Under the pieces are notes generated by a model. The model saw only the letters and a list, made by a program, of their open reading frames with translations. It was not told the origin of the DNA and ran no database searches. A DNA stretch of 64,000 bases from Woeseiaceae bacterium (lineage in GTDB: Bacteria > Pseudomonadota > Gammaproteobacteria > Steroidobacterales > Woeseiaceae), in contig JAHEFD010000004.1 of the NCBI GenBank assembly GCA_024640345.1, forward strand, positions 1 to 64,000. The letters are read 5' to 3'. A program made the position numbers and the translations under genes. Each line of letters begins with the position of its first letter. The first letter of the stretch is position 1. This document shows positions 27,134-35,750 of this stretch, piece by piece.

Positions 27134-30100
27134 TCAGGTGTGCGCGTGCGCGCTCCTGGCACTGCGCTTGTTGCGCCGGGCTGCCAGCCAGTCAGAGCTC
27201 TTGGCGCCAATCATCAGGAGGCTGGGCGTCAGGAACAGGGTCAGCACGGTAGCAAACGCAAGCCCACCGGCAACTGACGAGGACAGCTGGGTCCAGTACT
27301 GGGTCGATGGGGCACCAACGGAAACGTCACGATTGATAAGATCAATATCGATGGCGAAAACCATCGGCATCAATCCGAGAATGGTTGTTACCGTCGTTAG
27401 CAGTACCGGGCGCAAACGAACTGCACAAGTCCGCAGGATTGCCTCCAGTGATTCGGCACCCCGGCTTCGCAAGACATTGTAAGTGTCGATGAAAACGATA
27501 TTGTTATTGACCACTATGCCCGCGAGCGTGATGACGCCAACGCCGCTCATCACCGTACCGAACGGCTTGTTCATGATCAGATGTCCGAGCAGCACGCCGC
27601 CGGTCGAGAATACTACGGCAGTCAGGATCAGGAACGCCTGGAAAAGGCTGTTGAATTGAGTTACCAGGATGATTGCCATCACTGCAATAGCAATCATCAT
27701 CGCCCTGGCCAGGAACTCCTGGGCTTCCATCTGATCTTCACTTCCGCCGCGAAACTGGATGCTGACCGCGGGATCAATATTCAGGAAGCGAAGCTGTGCA
27801 GTCATCTCCTTCACAATATCCGCATCCAGGTATCCCTCTTCGATATCCGCTTCGACTTTCATCGTGCGACGCATGTCGGTCCGCTGAATGGTGCTGACTT
27901 TATTGGCGGCCACTCGCTTTACAAAATTACTGATCGGCACGAGACCGTTAGGCGTCGGAATCCTGAGGTCATCAATTTGTGCAAGATTGCGATAATCGTA
28001 GGGATAGCGAACGCGAATATCGATTTCGTCCTCGGCATCGTCCGGTCGATATTCACCGATCTTGATGCCATTTGTTACGAGCTGAATCATGTTGCCAACA
28101 ATCGTAATATCGGCACCAAATTTCGCCGCCTCTGCCCGATCGACATCGATTTGCCACTCGATTCCGGGCAATGGACGGGTGTCGTCGACGTTGTATACAC
28201 CTTCAACCGATTCCAGCGCTTCCCTGACGTTTGCCGTTGCGCGCGTCAGAATTTCCGGAAACCGGGACGAAAGTTCGATCTGAATCGGTTTGCCCTGTTG
28301 CGGGCCATCCTTCGCTTTAACGGTCTGAATTGAAACCCCGGCCAGGCCTTTCACGCTTTCCCGAACGTCACGCAGAATCTGATCTGCCGGGCGACGCTCG
28401 TCCCACTCGATGAAGTTCAGAGTGATGGACCCGATCTGGTCTTCCGCCGACCCTTGTCCATTGCCACCTGTTTTGGCGTAAACACTTTCGACCTCTTCCA
28501 GGCCCAGAACATAGGTTTCAACCTGTCGGACCAGGAAATCCTTTTCGTCTGTTGACAGGTCGCCTCGCGCCCGGATCTCGATATTGGCGAACTCAGGCTC
28601 AATTTCCGGAAACAACTCGACGCCACGTCCAAACTTCGCGAATGCAAATATGATTGCGATAAGGACCACGCTAACGCCGGCTACATTGCTCCAGGGCGTC
28701 AATAGGGAGCGTTTGAGAAACCGGATGTACGAGCCCGTGAAGCCGGATAATTCATTCAGGTCGCCCGTTTCTGCAACCGTCAGGTCTTTCCGGGCCTTGT
28801 CACTGATTGCGCCGGATGAGCCGAAAAGCGAGCCGAGCGTCGGCACGAATAGCAGCGCCATTAACAGCGACGCTGAAAGAACCGCAATCAGGGTAATGGG
28901 CAGGTACTTCATGAATTCGCCCATTTCATTGGGCCAGAAGGCGAGCGGGATAAAGGCCGCAAGCGTCGTGCACGTGGATGCGATGATCGGCCAGGCCATA
29001 CGCCGAGCAGCGCTCGAATACGCATCATGGCGATCGATGCCTTCGGCCATCCGCCTGTCGGCGAGTTCCGTTACGACGATCGCTCCGTCAACCAGCAAGC
29101 CAACCGCCATGATCAGTGCGAATAACACCATCATGTTGATCGTTATGCCGAACGACGCGATCGTCAGAATGCCCAGCAGGAAGCTGCCCGGGATTGCTAC
29201 TCCAACCAGGCCCGCGGCACGCAGGCCGAGAATTCCGATAATGACGATGAATACCAGCAGCACTGCGGAAATGACGCTGTTTTGCAGGTTCGACAGCATC
29301 CTGTTGACGTCCAGCGATTTATCACGAGAAGCGACAACCTGGATTCCCGGCGGCCAGTTGGCGCTTTCCGCCTCGATCAGTTCTTTCACTTCCTCAACTG
29401 TGCCAATTATGTTTGCACCACTGCGCTGCACGACCTCAATCGCAAGTGCCCTCTCACCGTTCAGCCGGGCGACACTTTCTGCATCCTTGTAGGTCCTGCG
29501 AACTTCGGCAACATCGCGAAAATGGACGATTCGATCACCGACTGCCTTGATCGGCATTTCGAGAATATCCTCGGCAGATTCGAATACGCCGGGGACCTTG
29601 ACCGGGAATCGACCTTCTGTCGTGTGCAAAGCGCCGGCGGCAACCAGCCGGTTGTTGCGATCGACGAGAGAAAGTATCTGGGCCTGGTCCAGGTTGTAAC
29701 TTTCCATTGCACGCGGATCTACGACGACTTCCATTAATTCTTCGCGGACGCCAACCAGCGTTACTTCCAGAACGCCGGTGATTCCTTCGATCTTCTCCTT
29801 GAGATCCCTGGCAATTACATTCAGTGTTCGCTCGGGAACGTCTCCCGCCAGGTTGAGGACCAGCATCGGGTCGAAACGCGAAAACTTGATTTCAGTTACG
29901 GTTGGTTCCTCGGTCTCGCTCGGCAGCTTTGCTTTCGCGGCATCAACTTTTGCCCTCGAATCCTGCAGTGCCAGGTCAACATCCGTGCCGGCATAGAATT
30001 TGATCGTGATATTCGCGCCGCCCTCATAGGCATTGGCCGTGAGTTCCTCGATACCCTCGATGGTTCGAAGCTCCTGCTCCATCGGGCGAATAAGCAGGCG

Positions 30101-30280
30101 TTCAGCGTCTTCGGGCGAGATTCCGTCGTGCGTCATGCTGACGTAGATCATCGGAATGTTGATGTCAGGTTCGGCTTCCTTGGGGACACTGATGTAGGTA
30201 ACCACGCCGGAGATGATGATCACTATAAGCGACATGATGACGGTACGAGACCGTCGCATTGCGGTATCGATAATTCTCAT
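27134..30280 (-). CDS. RND efflux pump inner-membrane subunit (PadR-linked operon)
   Basis: A 1048-residue RND transporter. ATG at 30280 lies 4 bases after the adaptor stop; a longer frame to 30325 lies inside the adaptor gene. Conserved features: TVIMSLIVIIISGVVTYISVPKEAEPDINIPMIYV (TM1 and porter entry), SPEDAERLLIRPMEQELRTIEGIEE, TM4 with GLLVDGAIVVTELADRR carrying the relay Asp, and GIVVNNNIVFIDT near the C-terminus. The PKEAEPDI/D-G pattern marks a subgroup separate from the tandem pumps to its left. It works with the adaptor encoded immediately upstream and an outer-membrane channel not in the window. The C-terminal tail is basic (RRNKRSARSAHAH). Confidence 0.92.
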   Translation of the reverse strand: MRIIDTAMRRSRTVIMSLIVIIISGVVTYISVPKEAEPDINIPMIYVSMTHDGISPEDAERLLIRPMEQELRTIEGIEELTANAYEGGANITIKFYAGTDVDLALQDSRAKVDAAKAKLPSETEEPTVTEIKFSRFDPMLVLNLAGDVPERTLNVIARDLKEKIEGITGVLEVTLVGVREELMEVVVDPRAMESYNLDQAQILSLVDRNNRLVAAGALHTTEGRFPVKVPGVFESAEDILEMPIKAVGDRIVHFRDVAEVRRTYKDAESVARLNGERALAIEVVQRSGANIIGTVEEVKELIEAESANWPPGIQVVASRDKSLDVNRMLSNLQNSVISAVLLVFIVIIGILGLRAAGLVGVAIPGSFLLGILTIASFGITINMMVLFALIMAVGLLVDGAIVVTELADRRMAEGIDRHDAYSSAARRMAWPIIASTCTTLAAFIPLAFWPNEMGEFMKYLPITLIAVLSASLLMALLFVPTLGSLFGSSGAISDKARKDLTVAETGDLNELSGFTGSYIRFLKRSLLTPWSNVAGVSVVLIAIIFAFAKFGRGVELFPEIEPEFANIEIRARGDLSTDEKDFLVRQVETYVLGLEEVESVYAKTGGNGQGSAEDQIGSITLNFIEWDERRPADQILRDVRESVKGLAGVSIQTVKAKDGPQQGKPIQIELSSRFPEILTRATANVREALESVEGVYNVDDTRPLPGIEWQIDVDRAEAAKFGADITIVGNMIQLVTNGIKIGEYRPDDAEDEIDIRVRYPYDYRNLAQIDDLRIPTPNGLVPISNFVKRVAANKVSTIQRTDMRRTMKVEADIEEGYLDADIVKEMTAQLRFLNIDPAVSIQFRGGSEDQMEAQEFLARAMMIAIAVMAIILVTQFNSLFQAFLILTAVVFSTGGVLLGHLIMNKPFGTVMSGVGVITLAGIVVNNNIVFIDTYNVLRSRGAESLEAILRTCAVRLRPVLLTTVTTILGLMPMVFAIDIDLINRDVSVGAPSTQYWTQLSSSVAGGLAFATVLTLFLTPSLLMIGAKSSDWLAARRNKRSARSAHAHT

Positions 30281-30284
30281 CGTA

Positions 30285-31412
30285 CTAGTCCTGTTGTCCG
30301 GACTTGATCGCAACGGCGGTATCAACTTCCACTTCAGTTACGGAGTTGACGACGGCGCCGGCATTTACGAAGCCCTGGCCAACGGTAATGATTGATGCAG
30401 ACTGCGGCAGTCCGGCAATCCAGACACCATCACTAGAAGACATCGCAACATCGGCCCGATGAAATTCGACCTGCCCGAGATCGTTAACAGTCTTGATGCC
30501 GAGATTGCCTTCATCATCAAGTGTCAACAAGGACGGGGAAATTTTATGTGCAAATATCGTCTCCGCGGGAATCATCAGTTCCGCTGTCATTCCGGCCCTG
30601 TAATTTCCAGCACTGTTGTCAACCTCGAGTTCGACAACGAAGGTTCGTGTCGCCTCGTCAGCAACGGGCGCAATGTAGCGAATCACTCCATTGACAATTT
30701 CTCCCGTTGCCAGTTTCGCAGAGGCGAACTCGCCCTTTGTTACGTTGTGGGCGTCAAACTCTGAAATGTTCGCACTGACAACCAGTTTTCTGTCGTCAAC
30801 GAAGGTGGCAATCGGATCCGCTGCTTTTACGTAGTCGCCTATTTCAACGAGGCGTTCCTGCAGGGCTCCGTCGAATGGTGCGCGTATTACCATGTTATCG
30901 ATGTCCAGCTTTGCTCGCGTCAGCTCCACTTTCGCGGTTTCCAGCATCGCAGCAGCTTCCTGTAACTGGGCTTCGGATACGTAGCTCTGGCCCTCGAGTT
31001 TTTCCCTTGCGGCAAATTCGAGCTCCCGCTGTTTAACAGTGGCAACGGCCTGGGACAGCCTCGCTTTTCTCTCCCGTTCATCCAGGCGAACGATGACTTC
31101 GCCGATATTCAGTCGCTCGCCACGTTCTTTGCCAATTGAGACAACACGGCCATCCGTTTCGGCGTTGATCTCGACGACCCGTGCCGGCGCTGTTTTACCG
31201 TTCAGGGTGATTGTCCGTGTAACTTCTTCGGCAGTCTGATTTCTGACGCGAACACTCGTACGCAGCTCTTCGGCAGAGGTTGGCGTCATAGCAGACGGGC
31301 CGGGTTCACTATGCTCATCCAGCCGCCCGCTAAGCAGCCAAATGCCGATTGCGGCAGCGATACCGGCCGAGACCAGCCACGATTTATAACTTTCAAGTTT
31401 GCCCAGGTTCAT
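30285..31412 (-). CDS. RND-type membrane fusion protein of the PadR-linked operon
   Basis: A 375-residue adaptor with an N-terminal transmembrane anchor (about residues 12-28, WLVSAGIAAAIGIWLLSG) and no lipobox, unlike the two adaptors of the neighbouring operon. Domains: VVEINAETDGRVVSIGKERGERL (lipoyl half), coiled hairpin (RKARLSQAVATVKQRELEFA to about 165), VIRAPFDGALQERLVEIGDYV, then barrel domain. It lies 38 bp after padR and 4 bp before its RND gene. The periplasmic adaptor links the pump to the outer membrane. Confidence 0.9.
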   Translation of the reverse strand: MNLGKLESYKSWLVSAGIAAAIGIWLLSGRLDEHSEPGPSAMTPTSAEELRTSVRVRNQTAEEVTRTITLNGKTAPARVVEINAETDGRVVSIGKERGERLNIGEVIVRLDERERKARLSQAVATVKQRELEFAAREKLEGQSYVSEAQLQEAAAMLETAKVELTRAKLDIDNMVIRAPFDGALQERLVEIGDYVKAADPIATFVDDRKLVVSANISEFDAHNVTKGEFASAKLATGEIVNGVIRYIAPVADEATRTFVVELEVDNSAGNYRAGMTAELMIPAETIFAHKISPSLLTLDDEGNLGIKTVNDLGQVEFHRADVAMSSSDGVWIAGLPQSASIITVGQGFVNAGAVVNSVTEVEVDTAVAIKSGQQD

Positions 31413-31450
31413 TTTAATAGCCTTAATTAGAATTCTTTGCGTTCTGTTCG

Positions 31451-32002
31451 TTATCTGCCTGCTGCTGCCCTGATTTTCTCTTCATCAGATTCAGTCAGCA
31501 TGCCGCGGTGTTCTTCGATATATGTCTTCAACGAGGATGCGACAAATTGACCAAAGCCGGCAACGAAGCGAGCCCCGTTCGGCATCGACTGGCATTGTCC
31601 TGTCGGTATGTCATCAAATAGTTTCAGAAATGCGTCGAGTTCCAGAAGTTTGTTATCGATAACTTCGTCGATCTGTTCCGCTGACATCAGGTGGGCAAAA
31701 CACATCATCGCCAGGAACTCGGAACGCACTTTGTGCGTCGGTGACGTATTCGACAGCCCCTTCATCAGTTCCTCGCGACCCTTCTCGGTGATCGTATAAA
31801 CCTTGCGATCCGGTTTGCCTTCCTGGGGAACCTCTTCGAATTCAACCAGCCCGTTGCGCGCGAGTGTGGCGAGCGCCGGGTAGATCGAGCCATAGCCGGC
31901 CGGAAAGAAATGGCCGAACGAGGACTCGAAGCATTTCTTCATGTCGTAGCCGGAGGCAGGGCCGTCCGTCAGCATTCCCAGGCAAACTGTCTTTACATCC
32001 AT
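31451..32002 (-). CDS. PadR-family transcriptional regulator
   Basis: A 183-residue winged-helix regulator. GPASGYDMKKCFESSFGHFFPAGYGSIYPALATLARNGLVE is the PadR DNA-binding domain (residues 14-55), followed by the wing (PDRKVYTITEKGREEL) and a C-terminal helical Vir-type dimerisation region (about 95-183). PadR proteins are usually repressors released by hydrophobic ligands and often control adjacent efflux genes. It is the first gene of a padR-MFP-RND operon, so autoregulation of the pump is expected. Upstream DNA carries candidate operator repeats. Confidence 0.92.
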   Translation of the reverse strand: MDVKTVCLGMLTDGPASGYDMKKCFESSFGHFFPAGYGSIYPALATLARNGLVEFEEVPQEGKPDRKVYTITEKGREELMKGLSNTSPTHKVRSEFLAMMCFAHLMSAEQIDEVIDNKLLELDAFLKLFDDIPTGQCQSMPNGARFVAGFGQFVASSLKTYIEEHRGMLTESDEEKIRAAAGR

Positions 32003-32029
32003 TGAATTTCATTCCGCCGGAGGACCGGC

Positions 32030-32085
32030 TATATATCGGGGCGATGCATAGTATCAGTTTGATATATAAAAACCAGTATCTGATT
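32030..32085. promoter_or_regulatory. Candidate PadR operator region
   Basis: The 213-bp stretch between padR and the methyltransferase gene contains a perfect short palindrome TATCA-gtt-TGATA (32052-32064), a related half-copy TATC-TGAT at 32077-32084, and a wider inverted pair TATATATC (32030-32037) with GATATATA (32061-32068). All lie 28-83 bp upstream of padR, where its promoter should be. Repeat arrangement suits an autoregulated repressor, but no binding evidence exists. Confidence 0.42.
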
Positions 32086-32215
32086 GGAGAAATGCAGAAG
32101 ATTTTGGAATAAGTTTAAAAAACAATAAGTTATAGTATTTCTCCTTGCCGGGAATTGCACTGGAACGGCAAAATAACGGGCCAGGAGAGCCCGGGCTCGG
32201 GGGAATACCTGGGAA

Positions 32216-32947
32216 TCAGGGCTTCTGAGCGGTGACCGTGATCATCCCGTCGACGACTGAACGATCCAGGATAAACAGGCCGTTTGCCGTCAGCTGCTCG
32301 TCCAGCCCGGCCGTGTCCAGGCGGAGTTTCAGATAGTCACTTATCTTCATGCGCCATTCGTCACCCTGCTTTTGATGAAGGACATCGTGGACATGAACGA
32401 CGTCGTCCCTGTAATCCAGGAAGCAGGTGAAAATCTGATTTTCGTTGGAGCGAATCGGGATGAATCGGTCCGCCCCCTGGGGCACGTAATCCACATAGTC
32501 GCGAATGGCGTAGATAAATCTGCCGCCGGGCCTGATTGCATCGCAGATCTTGCGGATAAGGATCTGCACAGTCTTCCGGTCAGGCAGGTGGACCAGTGTG
32601 TCACCCATGCAGACGATCAGGTCAGCCTGGCGAGAAAGATGATCGGGGAAATTCAGAACGTCGTCACAGACAGGCTTGACGGACAATCCATCAATGCGCC
32701 CAGCGAGTTCGTCAATCAACGCCTGGCAGAAATCGATAGCAAGTACATCGTAGCCAAGTTCTGCGAGTGGCACCGATTGACATCCAGGCCCGCAGCCAAG
32801 ATCGACCGCACAATTCCCCTGTTCGGGCGCCAGCTTCAGCCTGGCGAAAAGATCGACGTTTTTTCGATACGCCGTTTCGAAGTCCCCAAGGATCCAGGAA
32901 TAGACCTCTCCCAGGAATTTGTCGTAGTGGTCCTTGACGGTCTCCAC
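32216..32947 (-). CDS. Class I SAM-dependent methyltransferase
   Basis: A 243-residue Rossmann methyltransferase. Motif I is CAVDLGCGPGCQSVPLAELG (about 46-65), followed by the acidic VLAIDF, then DLIVCMGDTLVHLPD (motif IV region) and IRPGGRFIYAIRDY (post-motif). The C-terminal part (DYRDDVVHVHDVLHQKQGDEWRMKISDYLKLRL) is a beta-rich extension seen in small-molecule methyltransferases. It follows the FAD oxidoreductase by 20 bp on the same strand and so shares the transcript governed by the c-di-GMP riboswitch. Substrate unknown; coupling suggests it methylates the oxidoreductase product or a related metabolite. Confidence 0.85.
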   Translation of the reverse strand: METVKDHYDKFLGEVYSWILGDFETAYRKNVDLFARLKLAPEQGNCAVDLGCGPGCQSVPLAELGYDVLAIDFCQALIDELAGRIDGLSVKPVCDDVLNFPDHLSRQADLIVCMGDTLVHLPDRKTVQILIRKICDAIRPGGRFIYAIRDYVDYVPQGADRFIPIRSNENQIFTCFLDYRDDVVHVHDVLHQKQGDEWRMKISDYLKLRLDTAGLDEQLTANGLFILDRSVVDGMITVTAQKP

Positions 32948-32967
32948 TGTTTTCCACCATTGATGCG

Positions 32968-34335
32968 TCAGAGAAAATACTGTGACAGGAATGGATTCAT
33001 CATACGGTTTTCGGGGTCAAATTGCCGACGGATCTTGCGAAAAAAATCAAAGCGACTGCCATAGACCTGCGCCGGGTAGTCGGCAGGAATCTCTCGTGTC
33101 TGGTTGAATAAGGGTGAGCCGCCCCAGTGCCGGGCGAAGTCGCCGAAGTCTATCGCGAAGTCCTCCCAGCCTTTGGCCTGAGTCGAAATGGCGCGCAATG
33201 CAATCATTGGTTCATCGAAGCTTGGCGACAGTAATGCCGACCTGTCGCGCCCGATCCGGAATCCGACGGTAGGCATGTCGCAGCGGAATTTGCTGTTTTC
33301 CTTTATGCGCAGGCAAAAATCCCGATAGGCCTGCACAACGATGGCGAAGTCTGCCGCCGGGAAGAACCAGGTCGAGTAGTGAAGTTTCTTCGCAGCGTCG
33401 TTGGTTTTTGAGCTGCTGGACAAAGCGGTCGAGTTGCTGCCCGAGTTAACGAGTCGGTTATTCACGATGCCCTGGGTCAGTTTGCTGATCTCGTCGATCA
33501 CGCGATAGCGAACGCCGGGCACCGGAACGATGCGGTTGATCGATTTGAAGACGTGGGGGAGTACCGTGCTTTCACCCCAGTCCTTGACCTTCCACGGTAT
33601 GCGATGTGATGCAGTTGTGCCTGTGCCGACCCTGCGAATGTCGAGATAGACCTGATCGCGAAATGGCAGGAGGAAGAATTTCAATCCGACATCAATGCGT
33701 GCGAGTTTCTCCGCAACCGCGCCGAATTGTTCAAACGTGCAACGACGGTGTGTTACCGCGAAAGTCCTGATAGGACGAACCCGCAACTTTATTTCATAGA
33801 TGATTCCTAGCATGCCGAAGCTCATACGAAATGCATGCAGGAGATTTTTCTGGTCATGTCGAATCTCTATCGCCTTGCCGATTGGCGTAATGACGCGGAT
33901 GCTTTCGACTTGCGAGGCGAAAAAGGCGCCATCGTCGCCAAAGGCTGGGCCAATACAGCCACCGGCTACCGCGCCGCCGACTGTGCGGCTCATCAGGTCG
34001 TGTCCACCGCCGAGTTCAAGTCCATGGGTGGCAAGCTCTTGCGCCAGATCGCCGATCCGTACTCCTGGTTGTACTGTCACCGTGTGTCGGTCGGTATCGA
34101 TATTCCGGATCTTGTTGAGTCCCGTCAGGTCGACCAGGGTGCCGGATGGCGACGAGGTGCAGGCTGTGGCTGAGCTGTTCGCTCCCATCGGCCGAAAAGG
34201 CGCGGCGTAGTGTGACTTTGGACCGAGCGCGTTTTTTGCTTCGGCTGTTCTTGCTGGTCGAAGGACTATCGGGCCCTGTGATAACGGAGACTGAAATCTG
34301 CCCGACCGTCGCAGGTGCATTGCGTTACTTGACAT
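32968..34335 (-). CDS. FAD-binding oxidoreductase, aldonolactone-oxidase type
   Basis: A 455-residue flavoenzyme of the vanillyl-alcohol oxidase/aldonolactone oxidase superfamily. ATG at 34335 is preceded by TTGGAG at six bases; the in-frame TTG at 34347 falls in that ribosome site. FAD domain: FRPMGANSSATACTSS, LVDLTGLNKI, VTVQPGVRIGDLAQELATHGLELGGGHDLMSRTVGGAVAGGCIG. The usual histidine that holds FAD covalently is absent (GANSS), so flavin is probably non-covalent. The C-terminus RRQFDPENRMMNPFLSQYFL resembles the aldonolactone-oxidase cap. It likely oxidises a sugar lactone, polyol or alcohol with O2 or another acceptor. A c-di-GMP-I riboswitch lies in its leader. Confidence 0.85.
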   Translation of the reverse strand: MSSNAMHLRRSGRFQSPLSQGPIVLRPARTAEAKNALGPKSHYAAPFRPMGANSSATACTSSPSGTLVDLTGLNKIRNIDTDRHTVTVQPGVRIGDLAQELATHGLELGGGHDLMSRTVGGAVAGGCIGPAFGDDGAFFASQVESIRVITPIGKAIEIRHDQKNLLHAFRMSFGMLGIIYEIKLRVRPIRTFAVTHRRCTFEQFGAVAEKLARIDVGLKFFLLPFRDQVYLDIRRVGTGTTASHRIPWKVKDWGESTVLPHVFKSINRIVPVPGVRYRVIDEISKLTQGIVNNRLVNSGSNSTALSSSSKTNDAAKKLHYSTWFFPAADFAIVVQAYRDFCLRIKENSKFRCDMPTVGFRIGRDRSALLSPSFDEPMIALRAISTQAKGWEDFAIDFGDFARHWGGSPLFNQTREIPADYPAQVYGSRFDFFRKIRRQFDPENRMMNPFLSQYFL

Positions 34336-34348
34336 TGCTGACTCCAAA

Positions 34349-34370
34349 ATCGAATGGGACGAGATTCGAT
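34349..34370 (-). other. Leader hairpin adjacent to ribosome site of FAD oxidoreductase gene
   Basis: On the minus strand ATCGAAT (34370-34364) pairs perfectly with ATTCGAT (34355-34349) around an eight-base loop, followed immediately by TTT and the GGAG ribosome site. The position suggests a role in the riboswitch output (attenuation or shielding of the ribosome site), but the stem is short and AT-rich. Confidence 0.4.
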
Positions 34371-34451
34371 GTTCAAATCAGGACGTTTGTCGTTGCCGGA
34401 GGTCGGGAAGCGAGCGGGCAGAAGGTTGCCTGGCGAATGCCGTTACAGGCC

Positions 34452-34476
34452 GGTAACTGATTTCGTGATTCAGTTA
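34452..34476 (-). other. Hairpin immediately downstream of c-di-GMP aptamer
   Basis: GTAACTGA (34476-34469) pairs with TCAGTTAC (34459-34452) on the minus strand, starting 11 bases past the aptamer's closing strand at 34487. No T-run follows, so it is not an intrinsic terminator by itself. It is likely part of the expression platform. Confidence 0.55.
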
Positions 34477-34481
34477 CTTTG

Positions 34482-34563
34482 GACCTGGCAACCCCGCTGT
34501 CCTAGGTTTCCCCGTAGACCGGTGGCTTTGCGACCCCTTCTTTCGAAGAGTGTGCCTTTATCG
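34482..34563 (-). promoter_or_regulatory. Cyclic-di-GMP-I (GEMM-I) riboswitch aptamer
   Basis: Read on the minus strand, the segment matches the GEMM-I consensus closely: GGCACAC at 34556-34550, a helix closed by a GAAA tetraloop (TTCGAAAGAA), the core GTCGCAAAGCC, then CCGGTCTA, a variable second stem, TAGGACAGCGGGGTTGCC ending at 34487. GGCA at the start pairs with TGCC at the end as P1. The tetraloop and CCGG..CTA receptor needed for tertiary docking are present. It lies 147 bases upstream of the FAD oxidoreductase start and 10 bases after a predicted promoter. Downstream GGCAACC (34430-34424) could pair with aptamer GGTTGCC (34493-34487), giving an alternative anti-P1 helix that ligand binding would prevent. 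Direction of control is not certain. Confidence 0.92.
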
Positions 34564-34572
34564 AACGAGTGC

Positions 34573-34602
34573 ATCGTGGCACAGTAAATTCAGGACTGTC
34601 AA
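34573..34602 (-). promoter_or_regulatory. Promoter upstream of the c-di-GMP riboswitch
   Basis: A perfect -35 TTGACA (34602-34597, minus strand) is followed after 18 bases by the weak -10 CACGAT (34578-34573). The predicted start near 34566 falls just before the aptamer, the arrangement expected for a riboswitch leader. Confidence 0.45.
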
Positions 34603-34718
34603 TTTGTGCCGGGGCTACGTGTTCTGGGCAGCCGGGACCGGCGGGAGAACTTCTGATTTACCGAGGACTTGCATGTGCGGGCCAGGTTTTCCAGCCACCC
34701 GGCGAAAAGGAGCTTGCC

Positions 34719-34746
34719 TTGACATAAGATAGCGAGAGCGTACGGT
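34719..34746 (+). promoter_or_regulatory. Promoter candidate for the zinc metallopeptidase gene
   Basis: TTGACA (34719-34724) is a perfect -35, followed after 16 bases by TACGGT (34741-34746), a weak -10. The ribosome site CGGAGGAAG lies at 34765-34773 ahead of the ATG at 34782. Together with the divergent promoter at 34573-34602 this accounts for most of the 446-bp gap between the two genes. Confidence 0.4.
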
Positions 34747-34781
34747 CCGGGGGGAAACGTTTCTCGGAGGAAGTTTGAGCA

Positions 34782-35645
34782 ATGAAATGGCGTGGTGGCA
34801 GACGCAGTAAAAATATAATTGACCGGCGCGCAGCAGGGCCCGGCAGGAAGCTTGCCGGCGGTGGAATCGGCACGCTGCTTATCATTCTTGCAGCCATGTA
34901 TTTTGGCGTTGATCCGACGTTGCTCCTGGAAGGCGTGCAGTCTGTGAATGTCTCACCCGGGCGGTCGGAGACCAGGCCGGGAGCTGAAGATCTCGCAGAC
35001 GATCCATTGGCCGACATGATTTCCGTGGTGATTGCGGATACAGAGGATGTATGGAGCGATATCTTCGCGGGGATCAATCGCCGTTATGAGGAACCGAGAC
35101 TGGTGCTGTTCAGCGGCACGACGAACTCGTCGTGCGGACTAGGCCAGGCCGCGATGGGACCGTTTTACTGTTCGAGAGACAAGAACGCCTATATCGATTT
35201 GTCGTTCTATCGTGACCTGCAGAACCGCTTTAACGCCCCGGGTGATTTTGCCCAGGCATACGTGATTGCGCACGAGGTAGGTCATCACGTGCAAAATCTG
35301 CTCGGCATTTCAGCCGAAGTGCAGCGAATGCGACAACAAAGCAGCGAAATCGAATCAAACAAACTGTCTGTGCGGCAGGAGTTACAGGCCGATTGTTTTG
35401 CCGGTGTCTGGGCAAATCGTTCGAGGGGTGGAACCAATATTTCGCTGGAGACCGGCGATATCGAGGAGGCGCTTAACGCGGCGAGTGCGATCGGCGATGA
35501 TCGACTGCAAAAGCAGGCGCGCGGAACGGTGACGCCCGACTCCTTTACGCACGGCAGTTCGCAACAGCGGGTTCACTGGTTTCGCAGAGGCTTCGACCAG
35601 GGCGATCCCGAAAGCTGCGATACATTCAGCGCCGAATCAATCTAG
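34782..35645 (+). CDS. Neutral zinc metallopeptidase, YpfJ family
   Basis: A 287-residue protein of the YpfJ/zinc_peptidase family (PF04228). A hydrophobic segment (LAGGGIGTLLIILAAMYFG, about 27-46) anchors it in the inner membrane. The catalytic site is YVIAHEVGHHVQN (HExxH), with the third ligand expected in QELQADCFAGVW. The SGTTNSSCGLGQAAMGPFYCSRDKNAYIDLSFY block, including two cysteines, is diagnostic. The active site faces the periplasm. Family members are poorly characterised. A strong ribosome site (GGAGGAAG) precedes the ATG. Confidence 0.92.
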   Translation: MKWRGGRRSKNIIDRRAAGPGRKLAGGGIGTLLIILAAMYFGVDPTLLLEGVQSVNVSPGRSETRPGAEDLADDPLADMISVVIADTEDVWSDIFAGINRRYEEPRLVLFSGTTNSSCGLGQAAMGPFYCSRDKNAYIDLSFYRDLQNRFNAPGDFAQAYVIAHEVGHHVQNLLGISAEVQRMRQQSSEIESNKLSVRQELQADCFAGVWANRSRGGTNISLETGDIEEALNAASAIGDDRLQKQARGTVTPDSFTHGSSQQRVHWFRRGFDQGDPESCDTFSAESI

Positions 35646-35750
35646 CATGTGGTAACAAGGTATTCTTGTTGAGGCTGACGAACCCGGCTAAGCTTCATCA
35701 ATGATTGTTCGCGCGGAACTCCGTTCGGGCTACAGGGAGAATCCCGGAAT

